NCBI GenBank assembly: GCA_949710005.1
Contig: OX453272.1
Coordinates: 44,127,657 to 44,191,656, forward strand
Direction: 5' to 3'
DNA: 64,000 nucleotides
Source: Ricordea florida
Taxonomy: Eukaryota; Cnidaria; Anthozoa; Corallimorpharia; Ricordeidae
Shown here: one piece after another, positions 1 through 13,291 of the stretch
How the letters are laid out: each line of letters begins with the position of its first letter
Numbering within the stretch: the stretch's first letter is position 1
The notes under the pieces: model-generated
Database searches by the model: none
What the model saw: the letters and a program-made list of their open reading frames with translations, nothing else
What the model was told of the DNA's origin: nothing
Program-made: the position numbers and the translations under genes

Positions 1-453
1 TATTACGTAATTAAAAAGTTTCGTTGGGACAGACAAGTTCCATAGCCATTTCAAAATGGGTTTTTACCTTTGAGTTCCATGCATTCCTGGGAATTACTCT
101 CTTAGCACCCACCCTTTTCCCACAAATGAAAAGTTAATTTAAGCCCTAATTTGCAAAATAAGACAACATCTTAACCTTTTTCCTTAATGCTGTTTAATTC
201 ATTTTAATGATGTCAAATACAAATATTTAATAACAACCACAATATGCAGTTGACCTTTTACATTGGAAAAACTCTACAAGGGAGAAACTAAAGTTTGAAA
301 TGCTAAAAGTTTTAGCTGTTTTTCTGTTTGCTGTTTTATGTATTCATTGCAAGGGTGCTGTATGTAATAACAAGTCTTTGAAGTTTCCTAAATGCCCTAT
401 GCTTTCAATCATGATTTTCCACACTAACTGTATGGACAAATGACTGCACTGGC

Positions 454-902
454 ATGATTGCCACAGGTCAGAAAATGGTAAGGGAAAAAATTCTTCAAGG
501 TCAGTGAAAAGTAAGGGAATTTCAAATCAAGTCAGGGAAAAGTGAAATTTAATACTACTAATTTATTTCTTGCCAATTCAGCTTTGGTTTGGTGTGTTCA
601 AGAATGTGACATGAAATGTGTTGGATTGGTAGAATTAAATGACAAGCTGATTTTGGGTTTCCAAGAAAATCAATCCTTTTTCCATGAATTGGTTATCGTA
701 AGAAACTATCAATCCACGTACACTGTATGTGACTTTCTGAAAGCATATTAAATAAATGGGTGGAGAGGTTGGTTGTGAGAGGAGGTTGGAGGTCACTACC
801 AGGACTAATTTGTGACTTTTCTAATTTAGTTGGTAAGGGAAATTTTACATTTGTCAGGGAAAAGTCAGGAAATTTAAAGATCTTATGGCTGTGGCAACCA
901 TG
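454..902. repeat. Dispersed repeat with short terminal inverted repeats
   Basis: The left end (ATGATTGCCACAG) is nearly the reverse complement of the right end (CTGTGGCAACCAT). Inside, the phrases GTCAGGGAAAAGT and GGTAAGGGAAA recur near both ends. This is the build of a non-autonomous DNA transposon. I do not see a clear target duplication. Confidence 0.45.
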
Positions 903-1476
903 ACTAGATTCTAAGCTTAAAAGAAGAAATGGTATTGTTCAGAGTTGAGTAATTTTTACTTCCTATGATACAAAGCCTATTCACAAGAAAAACAGAATTG
1001 CATGTAGTTGTAGAGGAACAATACCTTTTCCCAGATTAGGACATACACCCCAACCCAATAACAGTATATTATGTTAAACATAAAAAATAACAATACTAAT
1101 AATAATATCAATACCAGTAATAATATTAAAAATGATAATGATAATAATACGATAATAATAATCATGATAATTGCAAAAAATGAGAAAGTACAAAAAGTAA
1201 AAATAATATAATAATAAGTAAATACGTAAATTGGGGTTTTATACCTCATAGGAAAAACCATTAGGAGTCCTTTACAAACTAGCTTCGCGAGGTTTTGCGG
1301 GAGTCGTATTTCTAGTTTAATATTCAGCACCTTTTCAAAATTCCATACATTTGCTTTGCCTACTTCTCACCTGGAACATTACTTAATTAAGCTTGAACCA
1401 AAACTCCTAAACTCAAGGATTACCCAGACGCCCCAGCATTATTCACCTCCCAGGAGGTGGATGGCGTTGATTAGAA

Positions 1477-2359
1477 TATATACCAAGTCAGCAACCTTGG
1501 TATTTTGAGCAATCTGAATAGCTCTAGATCTCCACCTCGGGATCATCAGATCATATCAACACTATCAACTTCCTAATTAAGAGGTGAATAATGCGGGCTG
1601 CTTTTGGGTAATCCTTGTGTACGTGAGTTTTTGTCAATGAATGGCGTCGAAATAAAAAAAAGGTGTTGCCAGTGTCATTTCTCGCTTTACAGCTGTTTTC
1701 GAGAGGTGTCTCTAGGAACTAAGCAAGACACCACGACAACAAAGACGTAGACCAGGAACACAACAAACAATTAGCAATAATAAACGACGCAATCAGGGGT
1801 ACCCAATGGAGCTACTCGACAAAAAACTCTCTCTACAGGCTGCAATTACGCTGGCTGGGAAATATGAGCATTAGGTCATTTACTTGGTGGACTTTCGTTC
1901 AGCGTCTAGCTTGCTAATAACTGATATTGAAACACTGTCCCTTGCTGGCAAACTTTAAAATTTGAAACCTGCCGGCTCGTTAACGACCTCAAAGTCGAGT
2001 TCTGTCCGATAACGTGTATAAATAGTGCTTGCTGGCAGTGAAGAGCGGGTATTTTTTCCCCGGAACTTTAAATATTTTAAAAGCAAGATTGACGTAGTGA
2101 CATTTCTGTTGTTCTCGGCGTCACCGTCATGTTTGCTAACGCTCCTTACTGAGAGTGCTTCATTCGCATATACTAAAGCAATCCGGCAATCCCTTCAGCC
2201 TAGGTGACTAATGGCTTTAGAAATATTCACCTCGCTGCCTCGCTTTCAATAAATATTCTGCCACTATTCCCTTCGATTTCTGAGACTAATTGTTAAATAT
2301 CCCGAGGTGGAGAACCAATCAGATTGCTTAGAATGCCAAGGTTGCTGAGTTGGTATATA
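1477..2359. repeat. Imperfect inverted-repeat pair of about 60 bp around 750 bp
   Basis: The arm at 1477-1543 (containing CAGCAACCTTGG and CCACCTCGGGAT) recurs inverted at 2299-2359 with about 80-85% identity by eye. No transposase lies between the arms. It is probably the remains of a non-autonomous inverted-repeat element just upstream of the vWA exon. Confidence 0.5.
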
Positions 2360-2390
2360 CCGTAAACAACGTATATTCTTTTTCACCCAG

Positions 2391-3797
2391 AACCACCGAG
2401 ATGCAAGGACAGTAGCTTGGATATCTGTCTTATTATGGACACTTCATTAAGTGTGCGCGTTGAAAACCTGGTTCGTGTCAAATCCTTCCTCGTTCAGTTT
2501 GTCCATCAGTTTGGTCCTGCCACTTATTTCAGCGTCATCACGTTTGCTGGGGAACCTGTTGTCCAATGCAAATTTGCCGACGCGCATTGCCAAGGCCCAG
2601 ATGGTGTACATGACCTAATCAGCCAAATACCTGACAAGGTATCTTTCGGTACCCACGCCGAAACAGCTTTAATCGCTGCTGATCAAGAGGTTTTTACAAC
2701 CCAAGGAGGCGACAGAGCGGACGCGGACAACGTTCTTCTTATTATTAGCGATGGGAAAACCTTCAACCAGTATGCTTCTTTTAGCGATACAGTTCCCCCA
2801 CTTCGGGTGCGTATATGTCAAAGAGAACCTGCGTCTTATAAATTCAATATGCGTCTCGTTGCATGATATATTCACGTTAGGTGAATAGCGTAACGCTTGT
2901 AAGAACACTCGTAAGAACACTCCACGCTATCGCCAGATCAGCCAACTGACTTAATATATGCACGTATGCTTTTATAAGCAGAGATTATAGTAAGTATTCA
3001 TAACAAGTAATGAACTCTCAGGGACTCGGTGATCAAACGTTAAACAAAGGGCTACACAAACAATTGTATCGTCACAAATAGCGTCGTAATTAAAAGGGAA
3101 GGCTACCGTAGATCTGTTCTGGAAATGGCCTGTTTCTTACTCCATTCCCTGGTGCCAGCAAGCAAAGCAAGCAGTCAAGCTTGCAAGGAAGGAATTTATT
3201 TTAAAGAGAACAATGATGATTATGATAAAGAGAACGAGATTCCTGTAACTTCAAGGAACTTCCTCAAAAACACGTTATCATAAGGAAATATTAACCAAGC
3301 TCTACATAGAAGATTCCTGTGTTGATACTGATGAAATGAAAAATCGTAGTCCTCTTTAAACTGAGTCGATCTATTCTTCTCTCCTCTGCCGATCAACAGA
3401 CACTGTTCTAGAATAATGCAGATTTTTCTTAAAGTGTTATTTTACCAAAGCATGCTGGCCAAGATTAGCTCGTTGCCTCCTGTAAACACTTAATAAAATG
3501 AAAAGTACTTTTAAAAGAATAAAATGAGAAACTCTTAAGACTTATGGGTGATGTTACAACTGAAAGAATTGATACAATATACCTGTATGTGTGCAGATCT
3601 TAGAATTTGTCTTTTTGTTACAACTGTAGGATGGCAAAGGTGTTCAGATGATTGCACTCGGAGTTGGCCCATTCATTCGTGAGGAAGAGCTCAATGAAAT
3701 GGTTGGAGAGAAAAAATGGTTTTACGTGGAGCATTTTGAAGAAATGGGAGAAAGATTGCCTAATATTACCAAACTTGCTTGCCCCGCATTAGGATAG
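2391..3797 (+). CDS. von Willebrand factor A domain protein, last two exons
   Basis: Two exons join in phase 0. Exon 1 is 2391-2806, after the acceptor TTCTTTTTCACCCAG and before the donor GTGCGT. Exon 2 is 3630-3797, after the acceptor ACAACTGTAG, and ends in TAG. Together they encode one vWA fold: the first strand with the MIDAS motif DTSLS, the VITFAG strand, the core strand LLIISDG, and in exon 2 a C-terminal strand (MIALGVG) with a short closing helix. Such domains bind ligands or matrix proteins through a divalent metal, usually in secreted or membrane adhesion proteins. No signal peptide is visible, so earlier exons must lie upstream, probably beyond the window. The protein stops about 15 residues after the domain, so vWA is its C-terminal end. 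The splice model comes from frame and splice signals; the wider protein is unknown. Confidence 0.8.
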
Positions 3798-5548
3798 GAG
3801 AACCTACGGTATGCAATTCGTCAGAGCCGTGAGCTATATCACTACTAACCACTAATGATAATGATAATAACAACAATAATAATTATAGTTATGTCTTTAT
3901 TCACCACAAACTTAAAAAAAGAATGCACAAAATTGGAATTCTTTACGATGGGTAATCAAAATGAATGATTTTGAGGGCATTTTTAAATATATAAGCACGA
4001 GTAAATTTTCAAAGAGTAAAATAATTTGAAGGAGCCTGTAGGGCGAGTGTAATTTGTTATCTTTGAAACAATTAAGAGCGCTTATTAATGCATTCCAAAA
4101 AGCACTCGAAAACATTTGATTCGTAGTTAATATACATGCAAAAATTTGATTTTGAATAAATACACTCAATTTTAACTTTTTGCTCTCAATTTCGTCTTTC
4201 TGCAACAACACCAATAATAATAAAAGTAACATATTCTTAACATTTCCATACGGACATATAGATTTGCTTTAGTACATGTTTTGGTAGAAATAAATTTGTG
4301 TATAAGTTCTATCAGCTGGGCAGACAAAATGTAAGTTGCTAAAAAGGAAACGCCTAGTTCCTAAAATAACTGCAAGGTTCTCAAATTAGACACTAGTCAA
4401 TTAAAGTTACCAACTGAGTGCAAACAACGGCACACAAAACAAGAAAAGAACAGGAGAATAAAATGGTAATAAGTATATAAATGAATATGCATACAAGTGC
4501 ACACACACGCAAAAAAAATAATAATTGAAAGATACAGCGAACCCATTCTTAGTAACATGGCACAGATATTTATCAGTCAACGAACAGTAAGGAATCAGTC
4601 GAACGCAAACTGACAAACGCGAAAACGCAAAACAAACGCAAATAAAAGCTCTCCAATATACAGTCGTCTTGACCTAACGTTTCGTTATTCACGCAGATAT
4701 ATCGAACGCACTCACTAGTCTTCTATTACGGTGATTATAAATTCGTATCATGTATTGTTAATTACAGACATGGCCGCTTCCAAGAATCGTATTTGGAACA
4801 GAGATGTGAGAGGCAGACTGATTATGAACAGTAGTACAATAATATATTTTATCTGGGAAACCTGGAAATGATCACTGAAATAAACTTCGGTGTATGGTAT
4901 AGATGTGAATAAAGGCTTAATATGGCTTAAGGAGAGTTTTTACTGGTTGAACAATAAGGCTGCATAACACGCACATGTTTATATGAACCATATCTGTTGA
5001 TATAACAACAATTCCTGTCTTGCTAGACAAAGCAAAGGCTCTAGATTCTACGACATATCATCATAATCGTAGAATGATCTGTTCGGGGTTTAGACTGCAA
5101 AACAGTCGGTTTTTATTTTCGTTTTGCGAATGTGTGAATTCTTCTCACGCGCCCTCAGGGTCTCTCAGTTTCTCTCTCCAGTCTCACTCTACGTTTTCAT
5201 CTTAGCTCCGGAACTTTCGCTTGATGAGAATTCTCTGTTTTGCAGTCTGTTCGGGGTTTAACCACGATAAACAAGAGTTATATGCACTCTTTAAGCGAAC
5301 ACAGTTACACATTCCATATACACTCGTTTGAATCAAGAGCCTTTTGTGCACTTACTTTGACAATGCAATATATTAAAAAAGGAAACAGCTCTACTGTTGC
5401 TCCAATACTAAGCTAAGAGGACACAGCAGAAATTCTTGGGTGATTTTTTATTTATACGCGATGCGAGCCTATCTTCTATACTGAGGGAAGGTTCGCACGA
5501 CGTACATGTATTTTTCCATAATAACCCAGGACTTTCTCCGCATGGGTT
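3798..5548. other. Intergenic, AT-rich, no gene seen
   Basis: Contains an imperfect (AAT/GAT)n tract at about 3853-3890 and long A/T-rich stretches. No splice-bounded coding segment or recognisable domain was found on either strand. Confidence 0.5.
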
Positions 5549-5640
5549 TCGTAGCTCAGTCAGAAAAGCAAAGAAAGACCTGCTTTGGAGGTCGGTGGTC
5601 CGATTCCCACGAAGAGTAAGGCAATCTTCCTTTGCCCCAT
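5549..5640 (+). repeat. tRNA-like SINE head or tRNA relic
   Basis: An A-box-like GTAGCTCAGTCAG is followed about 35 bp later by a B-box-like GGTCCGATTCCCAC, the spacing of an internal RNA polymerase III promoter. The acceptor arms do not pair into a good tRNA, so this is more likely the 5' end of a tRNA-derived SINE or an old tRNA copy than a working tRNA gene. Confidence 0.4.
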
Positions 5641-6724
5641 GTGGCTCTCATTAAACGCATTCGCAGGGGTAACGCCAGATAGCGATTATTGGGAATTTCA
5701 TGAGTCATTTTTTGCTTTGAAATTTGTCAGTCAAAGTTGACTTTCTTTCGCATCATGCTCATGCGTCATGAAAAATTTGCCATGGATAAGGACATAAAGT
5801 ACATTTGAATGAGAGTCAAACTGTTTACTACCAAACTAGTGAATTTGAAACTAGTCATTCATTGTAAACAAAGACATCGGCCTCATGCAAGGAAATTCAA
5901 GACCGCCTAAGATTACAGATTATGAGAACAAAATGAATGACCGTGATTCAGATCCAGATGACCGTGAACAAAACGAACACTTAAGCCCTCCAGTTACCTT
6001 ATTATTGCAATTATGACTTGAGTTCTTGTATCATTGGGGCTATCGTTATTACAAGAACTTTCCAGAACTGTTAATATTCAAATATTTGATGAGTCACGTA
6101 ATATTCCTTCGGGAGAGTTCTAGAACACACTGAAACATGAGTACAGTAAATTTACGATAAATAGATATTACCTTATCTTCCGAATGTTCTAGAATTTTCT
6201 GTAATTGCAAATAAAGGACGTTCGCCCAGGAGTTCGCTTACGTACGTACGCTCGGAAGTAGTCAATAGTTGATTCGAGTTCGCGTTCAGTACCCAAGGAG
6301 CAGACTGAGCAAAAAACCTCTGAGAGATATCTCTAGGCTCCTTGTAATGTTTAAAGACTGTCTAAAGAGTTGTTTTTATCACCTAGAAGAATTTGATCTG
6401 GTCGGATATCGAAAATGTTTGGGAATGACATCTTTATTTCAGAAATTGCTAGCTGGACGGCACCTTCTAAAAACTTCCCAACAAACCAGTAGCTCATCCG
6501 AAATTGCTAGGAGACCTTTTTAAGTGCCAAAAATTGCAAAAATATCCTTTCCGAAAACATAAGGGACTACTGTTCCCTTGTTGCGAATCTTTGAGGTGAT
6601 GTTGTAGGGACTGAAAATCTATTCATATAAACAGTTCGAGAATCCGAGGGCCGGTGTGTTCGATATTCGAAAATTCTAGCTCACCTTGCTTTCGAACAGA
6701 TTTTTACCCTTGCGCGTTTGCTGT
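5641..6724. other. Intergenic, no gene seen
   Basis: No coding exon recognised. The open frame at 6269-6523 has no domain signature. A short GTACGTACGT-type run lies at about 6240. Confidence 0.4.
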
Positions 6725-6738
6725 GTACCCCGTGGGGA

Positions 6739-6775
<37 letters not shown>

Positions 6776-7425
6776 CGCTGTGAAGAGTATGGTTTTCAAG
6801 CATCTTTGTCTGGGATAGGTATAGAAATTAGAAAGTTTGGATCTAGAATAAGGCATCATTTTTAGGGAACTGATCAATTGGTTGACGATTTTGGTCTAGA
6901 CTAGGGAAACCGGAAATTTCCACTCAAAAAAATGAAGTCACAACTTAATCTAATAGTAAAGAAAGCGTCGATATGTGCCAGGAATGGACGGCTATAATTG
7001 AAAACAGTACTGGATACCATTAACTGTCAGCAATCGAGATTCAGACGGAAATCGGTGGTTTTAATACTGGCTAAGATTAAATAGTTCATTACTCTTCATA
7101 ATGCGTACGTGGGTGCTTGGCAGAGCTCAGTTTGTGACTAACAACTGACAGACGACATGACGGCGTTGAATACGGAGTTGAAGTATAATAAATCCTTTTT
7201 TGAAAGCAAAACAATTTTTGACAAGCGTCTTTGGGCTGGACTGTGTTGGTGACCTCAGTTGTTTCTGGAACATTGCGACTATAGTATAGGGAGGGATTTT
7301 GAGAGTTTACTCTAGTATAGGGTAGCAAAATTCAGCTGAACCAGGTCTAGTATAGGCTAAGGGTTCCAGGGCCCAAGGGGGAACGGCCCCACCCAAAAAT
7401 GCCTACAGTACAACCCCCTGGGCCG
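6725..7425. repeat. Dispersed inverted-repeat element
   Basis: The left end reads GGGGGTACTGCC and the right end CAGTACAACCCCC, roughly reverse complements. The inside repeats CTAGTATAGG-type words (about 7280-7355). It has no coding potential. It resembles a short dispersed element; the boundaries are approximate. Confidence 0.4.
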
Positions 7426-7762
7426 TGAAATTGTCTGGAGAAGCTATCCGAAGCAGAATTCAAGAGTTGTTTGCCCCCAAGTGGACATTTCAAAGGAGCT
7501 CGTGAGTTATAGTGTCAAGGTTGACTGAAGGTATTTAGTTTTGAAGTTAAGAGATAGCTTGCTAGCGTATATTTGTGTTAAGCGATCGCTCCCTTTGTAG
7601 ACTACTCGAATTTCTATTGTCTGTTTTAAATAAATAGTTGAGTTCGTAGCGGAAGTACATTAGTCTTTTCTGTGCGGACTGACAACAGGCTTATTTGTTG
7701 TTCATAACATCGGGAATGAAAAAACACCTGGACACCAATTAAAATTAACATAAATACCTTAA

Positions 7763-10700
7763 CCCTTTGGTGACGGCCTCTGCAAATTTGGTTCGATTTC
7801 GAACCATGACGTCAGATGTCTCTATAACGACGAATTTTAGCCTGTTTGTTGTCAAATTTTGAATGAGTAATGTTTGGGAACAGCCAATCACATTTCATCC
7901 TTTTGTACGTTCCCCCGAACCATTGGTTGCGGTAGACTCAAAGATAAATCCATCGAGTCACACCATCACTTTCAAACCCAATATGGCGTCTTCAAGTAAG
8001 CGATCTTGCGTGCGTTTCACTGCCGAAGAAGTGGCAGAATTTTGTGCTCGAAGTGACATTGATCAAGACAGTGAGTTAGATAGTGAAACTGGAGGTTTGT
8101 CGAGCGGAGAAGAATTTGAACTCGACCAGCAAATGGAAGAAACAAGCGATTCCGATGTTGACACGTGGTGAGTAAACTGTAAGCAATCGTGACATTCTTT
8201 GAAGGCAAAGCCGCTTTGGGGAAAAGTGTGACGCTGCTTGAATTTTCCTGTTGTCCAACTCTTCTAAATAACAGGAATGCCGTTTTCCTTAGCCCATAAA
8301 GGTTTTTTTAACTTTTATAGTGGTTTCAAGCGAAATTTCAAGCCACGCAAAAACAGCTGATTTCTCGCGGCAAATATTTTCACCTCATGCTCAAGTTGAG
8401 ATCAAATAACACCACAACTTCGAAGCAGTTTTGCATTTTCCCGGGCTAGCTTTTGAAGATTGTTTTGAAAGCCAAGATAAGTAGATTTTGAAGGGTTTTA
8501 TGCATCTTTAGATTTGAAAATTTGAGAATTTGCCGCTCGTTTAGTTTGGTGAACATACAATTGTATCGGAAGTCAGAACATTTTTTCTACTTACATCTTC
8601 CACTACAAAAATTACATCGAAAAGGATACTCTATCTTGTGATGTCGACTTTTCAGTTCGATTGCCTCGTAAATTTATTAGTTTAGACCATGAGTTCATAA
8701 TAGCCGATGCGCTAAACTGTTATATTTACATGTATATAATTATTTTCAAGGTTGAAAGTATTTGTTTGCATTGTTTTGGGCGAATACAAGTCGTTCCGCC
8801 GCACATTTCTGTGTATTGATTGATACTCACTGTATATGAAAGTCTGTCTCTACGATTTTTTCCTTGAGGTCTTTGCTGAAGTTCCTTTTATACCAAATGC
8901 TTTGCATAATAATTATGTTCTCAATATTTTTTTCTAAAAACTGATTCACTATAATATTGGAAGAAAATGTGATGTTTTATTTGACCGTATTTCAAGTCCA
9001 AATTTTTGTTTTCATGCTGAAAGTTCTCCTGGAGCTGACGTGGCAAGTGTGAATGTTCTGAGCATTTCTGATAGCCCTGATGTTATGAGGGGAAGGGCTC
9101 ATGGGAGGCCAAGAGGAAGACGTGGATTACCAAGACAAAGAGGTCAACCTAGAGGGAGAGGGTTACATCACAGGAGAGTGGCTCCACCTGCTGCAGCTGA
9201 GCCATGTAAGTCCTATGATGATCCTGATACAGGAAATCAACTGCCTCCTTTTTCACCTATACGCCCTCCTGGTCTTCACATGAATTTCCTGGTGTTGCGA
9301 GGTGCAATGACAAAGGCGCTTGATTTCTTCAAGTTGTTTTTTACGAATGCCCTCTTGTTGGAGATCTCCAATCATACAAATGCATATGCATGGGAAGCTG
9401 TTGTCAACAAACCCTACTATGGTGACAGGGAGGGAGCTTGGAAAGAAACCAATCCTGAGGAAATTGAACGATTGATTGCTATTGTAATGTACTGTGGACT
9501 TGTAAACGTAAGTTCATTTCATCGATACTGGAGTACCAAAACATTGTACCATGGCCTTTGGGCACGCAGCATCATGTCAAGGGACAGGTTCAAAGCATTG
9601 ATGGGGATGCTCCATGTTGTGGACCCAAGCACAGAAGATGAACGGGATAAACTGCGAAAAGTACGTACCCTGTTAGATTTATTCAAAGAAAAATGCAGAG
9701 CCCTTTACCAGCCATTCCAGCATGTCTCTGTGGACGAAAGAATGGTAAAATCCAAACACAGATCAGGTATACGACAGTATATCAAGGACAAACCCACTAA
9801 ATGGGGGATCAAGTTGTGGGTGCTTGCAGACAGTGCCAATGGATACACATGCGACTTTGATGTTTATACTGGACGTCGAAATGCTGATGAGGAGCCCAGT
9901 GCAAATGGTCTGGGTTATGATGTTGTAATGAAACTTTCTCGTCCACTTGCCAACCAAGGATATCACCTGTACTTTGATAATTTTTACACTTCCCCTAAGC
10001 TTGTCAAGGACCTTTACCAACTTCAGATTCCTTCCTGTGGAACAGCTGCTGAAAACAGGAGGGCATTTCCTGAAGCTATGAAAAGAGGTAAAGAATGGGC
10101 GAAAAGAAAAGAGAGAGGTGCAATGAGATGGGTCAGGGATGACCAGTGCTTAGCCTTGCAGTGGAAAGACAATAGACCTGTGACCATGCTGACATCTATT
10201 CACACTGCAAATGATTTTGTCCATGTGTCGCGAAAAGAGAAAATTGCAAACAGATGGCAGAACATTAGAGTGAAGCAACCAAAGTCTATCGATGACTACA
10301 ATGCTTATATGAATGGGGTTGATCGCTCAGATCAAATAATAGGAAAGAGCACGGCCCTCAGGAAATGTATGCGTTGGTGGAAGACTTTGTTCTTCCATAT
10401 GATTGACATTGCTGTTGTCAACAGCTTCATCCTTTTCCAAATCCACCGAGCTGGAAATCAAGATGTGCCGGAGCTGAAACGACCTCAGAAATATTCAGTG
10501 ACGGAGTTTAGGGAAGAACTTGTGAGGCAATTGGCTGGATTTGAAGAATATGGAAAGCCACCAGTCTTCAAGCCCAATGCAACAGACCCCGGAGACTTTG
10601 ACACTGTGCACATTCTACAGGTCTCTGACACCAAGCGAAACTGCAGAGTGTGCTATGATACTACCAAGAAGACTCTAAAGGTTGTAACATACTGCAGTGC

Positions 10701-11407
10701 TCCCCAGTGTCAAGTTTATTTGCATTGCACACAGGACAAGAATTGTTTTCAGCTGTGGCACTCGAGGAATTATGTACATAGACGATAACTTTCATTCACA
10801 TGTACATACCGATGTTTGTTTACTTTCACTGTACTGTTGTTATTCTTGCCACAGCAAAATGCTGATTCCATCATTTGTTTATTACATTATTCTTTATTTA
10901 TGGGCATGGGATGTACATGCCATGCATTGTAGTTAATGTTGAAATTATAGTTTGTGAACCTTGTCTTGGTTAGAGGTGGGGAATAAGGTTTATTTTTATT
11001 TGTCTAAAGTTTCGAAACTCAACAATTGGACGCTTGAAGGCACTTGTAGTTATTTTGCCATAACTTTGTGAGTTTTCAACAGATTCTCTTCAAATTTTCA
11101 GGGAAGCTGTATGAAATAATAAGCTAAAACTTTTTTTTAAATAGTTCTTAGCTGCTTAAAAAGAAAAGTTGCTGCATTCAATTTTCTTTCAAAAAGCTTG
11201 TTTTCTCCACCACATCAGGTCGACAAAATGAGTAAAAAAATTTTTTTGGAAATAAAAACACAAATGCTAATGGCATATTCTAAAAGTCCATTTATTTAGC
11301 TTTAAAATGATACATACCTGGGAAAAATTGATGAAATAGTCAAAGAGCAGTGCGAATTTAAAGCCAACCTGTCAAAGATGGCCATTTTGTAGGCAGTCAC
11401 CAATGGG
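7763..11407 (+). mobile_element. Complete piggyBac-family DNA transposon
   Basis: TTAA stands at 7759-7762 and again at 11408-11411, the piggyBac target duplication. The termini are imperfect inverted repeats: CCCTTTGGTGACGGCCT at the left against CCCATTGGTGACTGCCT read inward from the right. The 3.6 kb body holds a two-exon transposase with all three catalytic aspartates. Ends, duplication and frame are all present, so this copy may be young or even mobile. Confidence 0.9.
7983..10788 (+). CDS. piggyBac transposase (two exons, about 649 aa)
   Basis: Exon 1 is 7983-8167, starting MASSSKRSC, acidic and serine-rich, with donor GTGAGT. Exon 2 is 9024-10788. Exon 1 ends with two bases of a codon and the acceptor after GAAAG supplies the third, so the frame is kept. 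Exon 2 opens with an Arg/Gly-rich stretch, then the DDE_Tnp_1_7 core. The three catalytic Asp of the family are present in VSVDERM, YFDNFYTS and GVDRSDQ (residues about 299, 380 and 495 of the spliced protein). The C-terminus has the Cys/His-rich zinc domain (CRVC, YCSAPQC, the final CF and WH). The enzyme cuts at the element ends and inserts into TTAA. No stop or frameshift is seen. The intron is inferred from splice signals; without it the frame from 9040 lacks an ATG start. Confidence 0.88.
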
Positions 11408-11411
11408 TTAA

Positions 11412-12378
11412 TGATATTCCATCATAATCATACAGTAATCAACAAAGTGAAAGTTTGTTAATTACTTGACGTAGGGTTATGCAGGATGATATCTATGGAG
11501 GTCCATTTCCACCAAAATTCGATCATTGTATTCGATACTCGACTTGCTGTATTTTATGCTACCTTGCACAATGCGACATCCACCTGTGTTGATTTCGTGT
11601 TTAAGGCGGGAAAGTGAATTAACCGTGGCGTACGTAAGGTATTCTTGCTGAGAAAAGGAGCGTGCACGGTGGTATGGGCGCATGTAATTGATTTAAATTG
11701 GCTCGTTGGCGCGTGCAGGTGGGTTGGAATGCTTTGCGTGTTCATTGATGCGTAAGCAGATTCTGTGGAGACAAGGCTAGCATCATAAAGCTAGATTTGT
11801 CGTCAATACGACAGCGCTCCCAAAAGAACTTTTGGATTGCAGCGCTGGTAATAGCGGCCCGCTTGAATAGAAAAGAGAAAACATAGTGGGATCGTATTGC
11901 AGCGTGTCGATCCATAGAAGTGAAAGTTGAATCGAAGATAACTGTTCAACAGCAAGCATGCCTTCGCAAAGTTAGCTTAAGAACTGGATGTTTTGAAGAC
12001 CAAAAAGGGATTCGTGGTGAGTTTGACGGCACTTTGGCATGGCTATTGAAGAGTTCTCTTAAAAAGTATGTTTACGAAAGCAGGTCTTGTCCTGCACAAC
12101 TGTAGTTGTAATTACCCATGATGCATCGGGGTACTAGCGAAGCAGGATTATGTAGGTTTGGCGTGTGAAGAAATGGTTGTAAGAGTTGACAGGGCTTTGT
12201 TTGTTGACTTGATTAAAGAATGGTCGGTCGGCCAAGGCTACGTGTTTGATTTGAAAAGTAACAATCGAGTTTCAATTTCACGATTCGTACATGAAAGCTG
12301 CTTTGTTTGATTGGTTGACTCTGGCACGAAGAGGTTAACGCCAAAAATGTAGCCCCTAGTTATTCAAGGTTTTTACAG
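11412..12378. other. Repeat-rich spacer right of piggyBac
   Basis: Begins right after the TTAA duplication. The 112 bp at 11493-11604 are one arm of a long inverted repeat whose partner is at 14465-14578. Nothing coding is recognised; the open frames at 11477-11683 and 11920-12105 have no domain. Confidence 0.45.
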
Positions 12379-12660
12379 GTGTGGCATCTTTGAACGGCCA
12401 TTTCTCCGGAACGGCTAAGTGAAATGGATTGAAATTTGGATGGGTAATAGTCCACGACGTGTACTTTCAATCGCCAAAAGGAAAATCCAATTCATTCGCT
12501 AGTTCTGGAGAAATGGCCGTTGAAAGATCGTTGTTGTGTAAGGCACTCAAAACGGTGGTGTTTCTGCAAGGCGCCCTTGCGTCTTTGACCGGCCATTTCT
12601 CCGGATCGCCTCAATGAAATCAATTGAAATTTGCGTAGGGAATAGTCCACGCCGTCTAAT
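12379..12660 (+). repeat. Two direct copies of a short repeat
   Basis: The unit containing GGCCATTTCTCCGGA, then TGAAAT, ATTGAAATTTG and AATAGTCCACG, occurs at about 12379-12465 and again at about 12571-12655. It is non-coding. Confidence 0.55.
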
Positions 12661-12782
12661 TTTCATCACAAAAAAACTGCACGTTTATTAAGAAAAAGGA
12701 TAAAATGCTCACCTGGTCCTGTACAGATGTCAACTGGGGTTCAGTGTCATCCAGTAGTAAACAGTTGACAAAAATGTACAAG

Positions 12783-13108
12783 TCAAGACCAGGAGCCCAT
12801 CACCAGGAGCGTTCCTCTCGCACATTAGCCCTTTGCCCCAGCACAGTAGCAGATGGTGCTATTTTTAACTTCTATTTCGCGCGCAAAGAAAACAAATATA
12901 TTATTACAACGACCAATCAAATTTCGCTACGTACATGTTAATGTCTAATTCGAATTTCTACTGTCGCTTTTATAATGGCGGATGGTAGCGACGGATCGTG
13001 CGAAAATGTTTCGCGGGAAACATGAGTTCTAGAAATAACCACATCTGCTACTGTGCTGGGGACGCCAACCAGTACATAGGAACGCTCCTGGGCTCCTGTC
13101 AAGACACG
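12783..13108. repeat. Small fold-back element
   Basis: The segment 12783-12857 (AGACCAGGAGCCCAT, CCCCAGCACAGTAGCAGATG) is repeated inverted at about 13039-13108 (CATCTGCTACTGTGCTGGGG, GCTCCTGGGCTCCTG). No gene lies in the roughly 180-bp loop. Confidence 0.6.
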
Positions 13109-13291
13109 GAACCGTTTTGTTCACTGGGCTGGTTGAACTATATAGCTTTTTTCTTAGATAGTGAAGAAGAGTAAGTTCTAACCTAACTCTGACGGCTAGT
13201 GGCTGTGGCGTCGCTTAGCGTAGAGTTCCATAAAAGTGCTTGAAGTTTGGATTTACGGTCAGTGCAAGGTAGACCTTAAACGTTTCTATTG

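Larger units (their letters stand above)
1..2390. other. Non-coding, repeat-bearing DNA left of the vWA gene
   Basis: No convincing exon is seen. The stretch holds a dispersed element at 454-902, an AAT/ATA-rich low-complexity tract at about 1075-1220, and an inverted-repeat pair with arms at 1477-1543 and 2299-2359. The short open frames at 542-751, 977-1330 and 2025-2207 have no recognisable domain and look like chance frames. Confidence 0.5.

Noticed and set aside
977-1330. Hydrophobic minus-strand open frame of 117 codons
   Set aside because: It arises from an AAT/ATA-rich low-complexity tract; the predicted Ile/Leu runs mirror the repeat.
5549-5617. tRNA gene
   Set aside because: A-box and B-box words are present but the arms do not pair, so it is listed only as a tRNA-like repeat.
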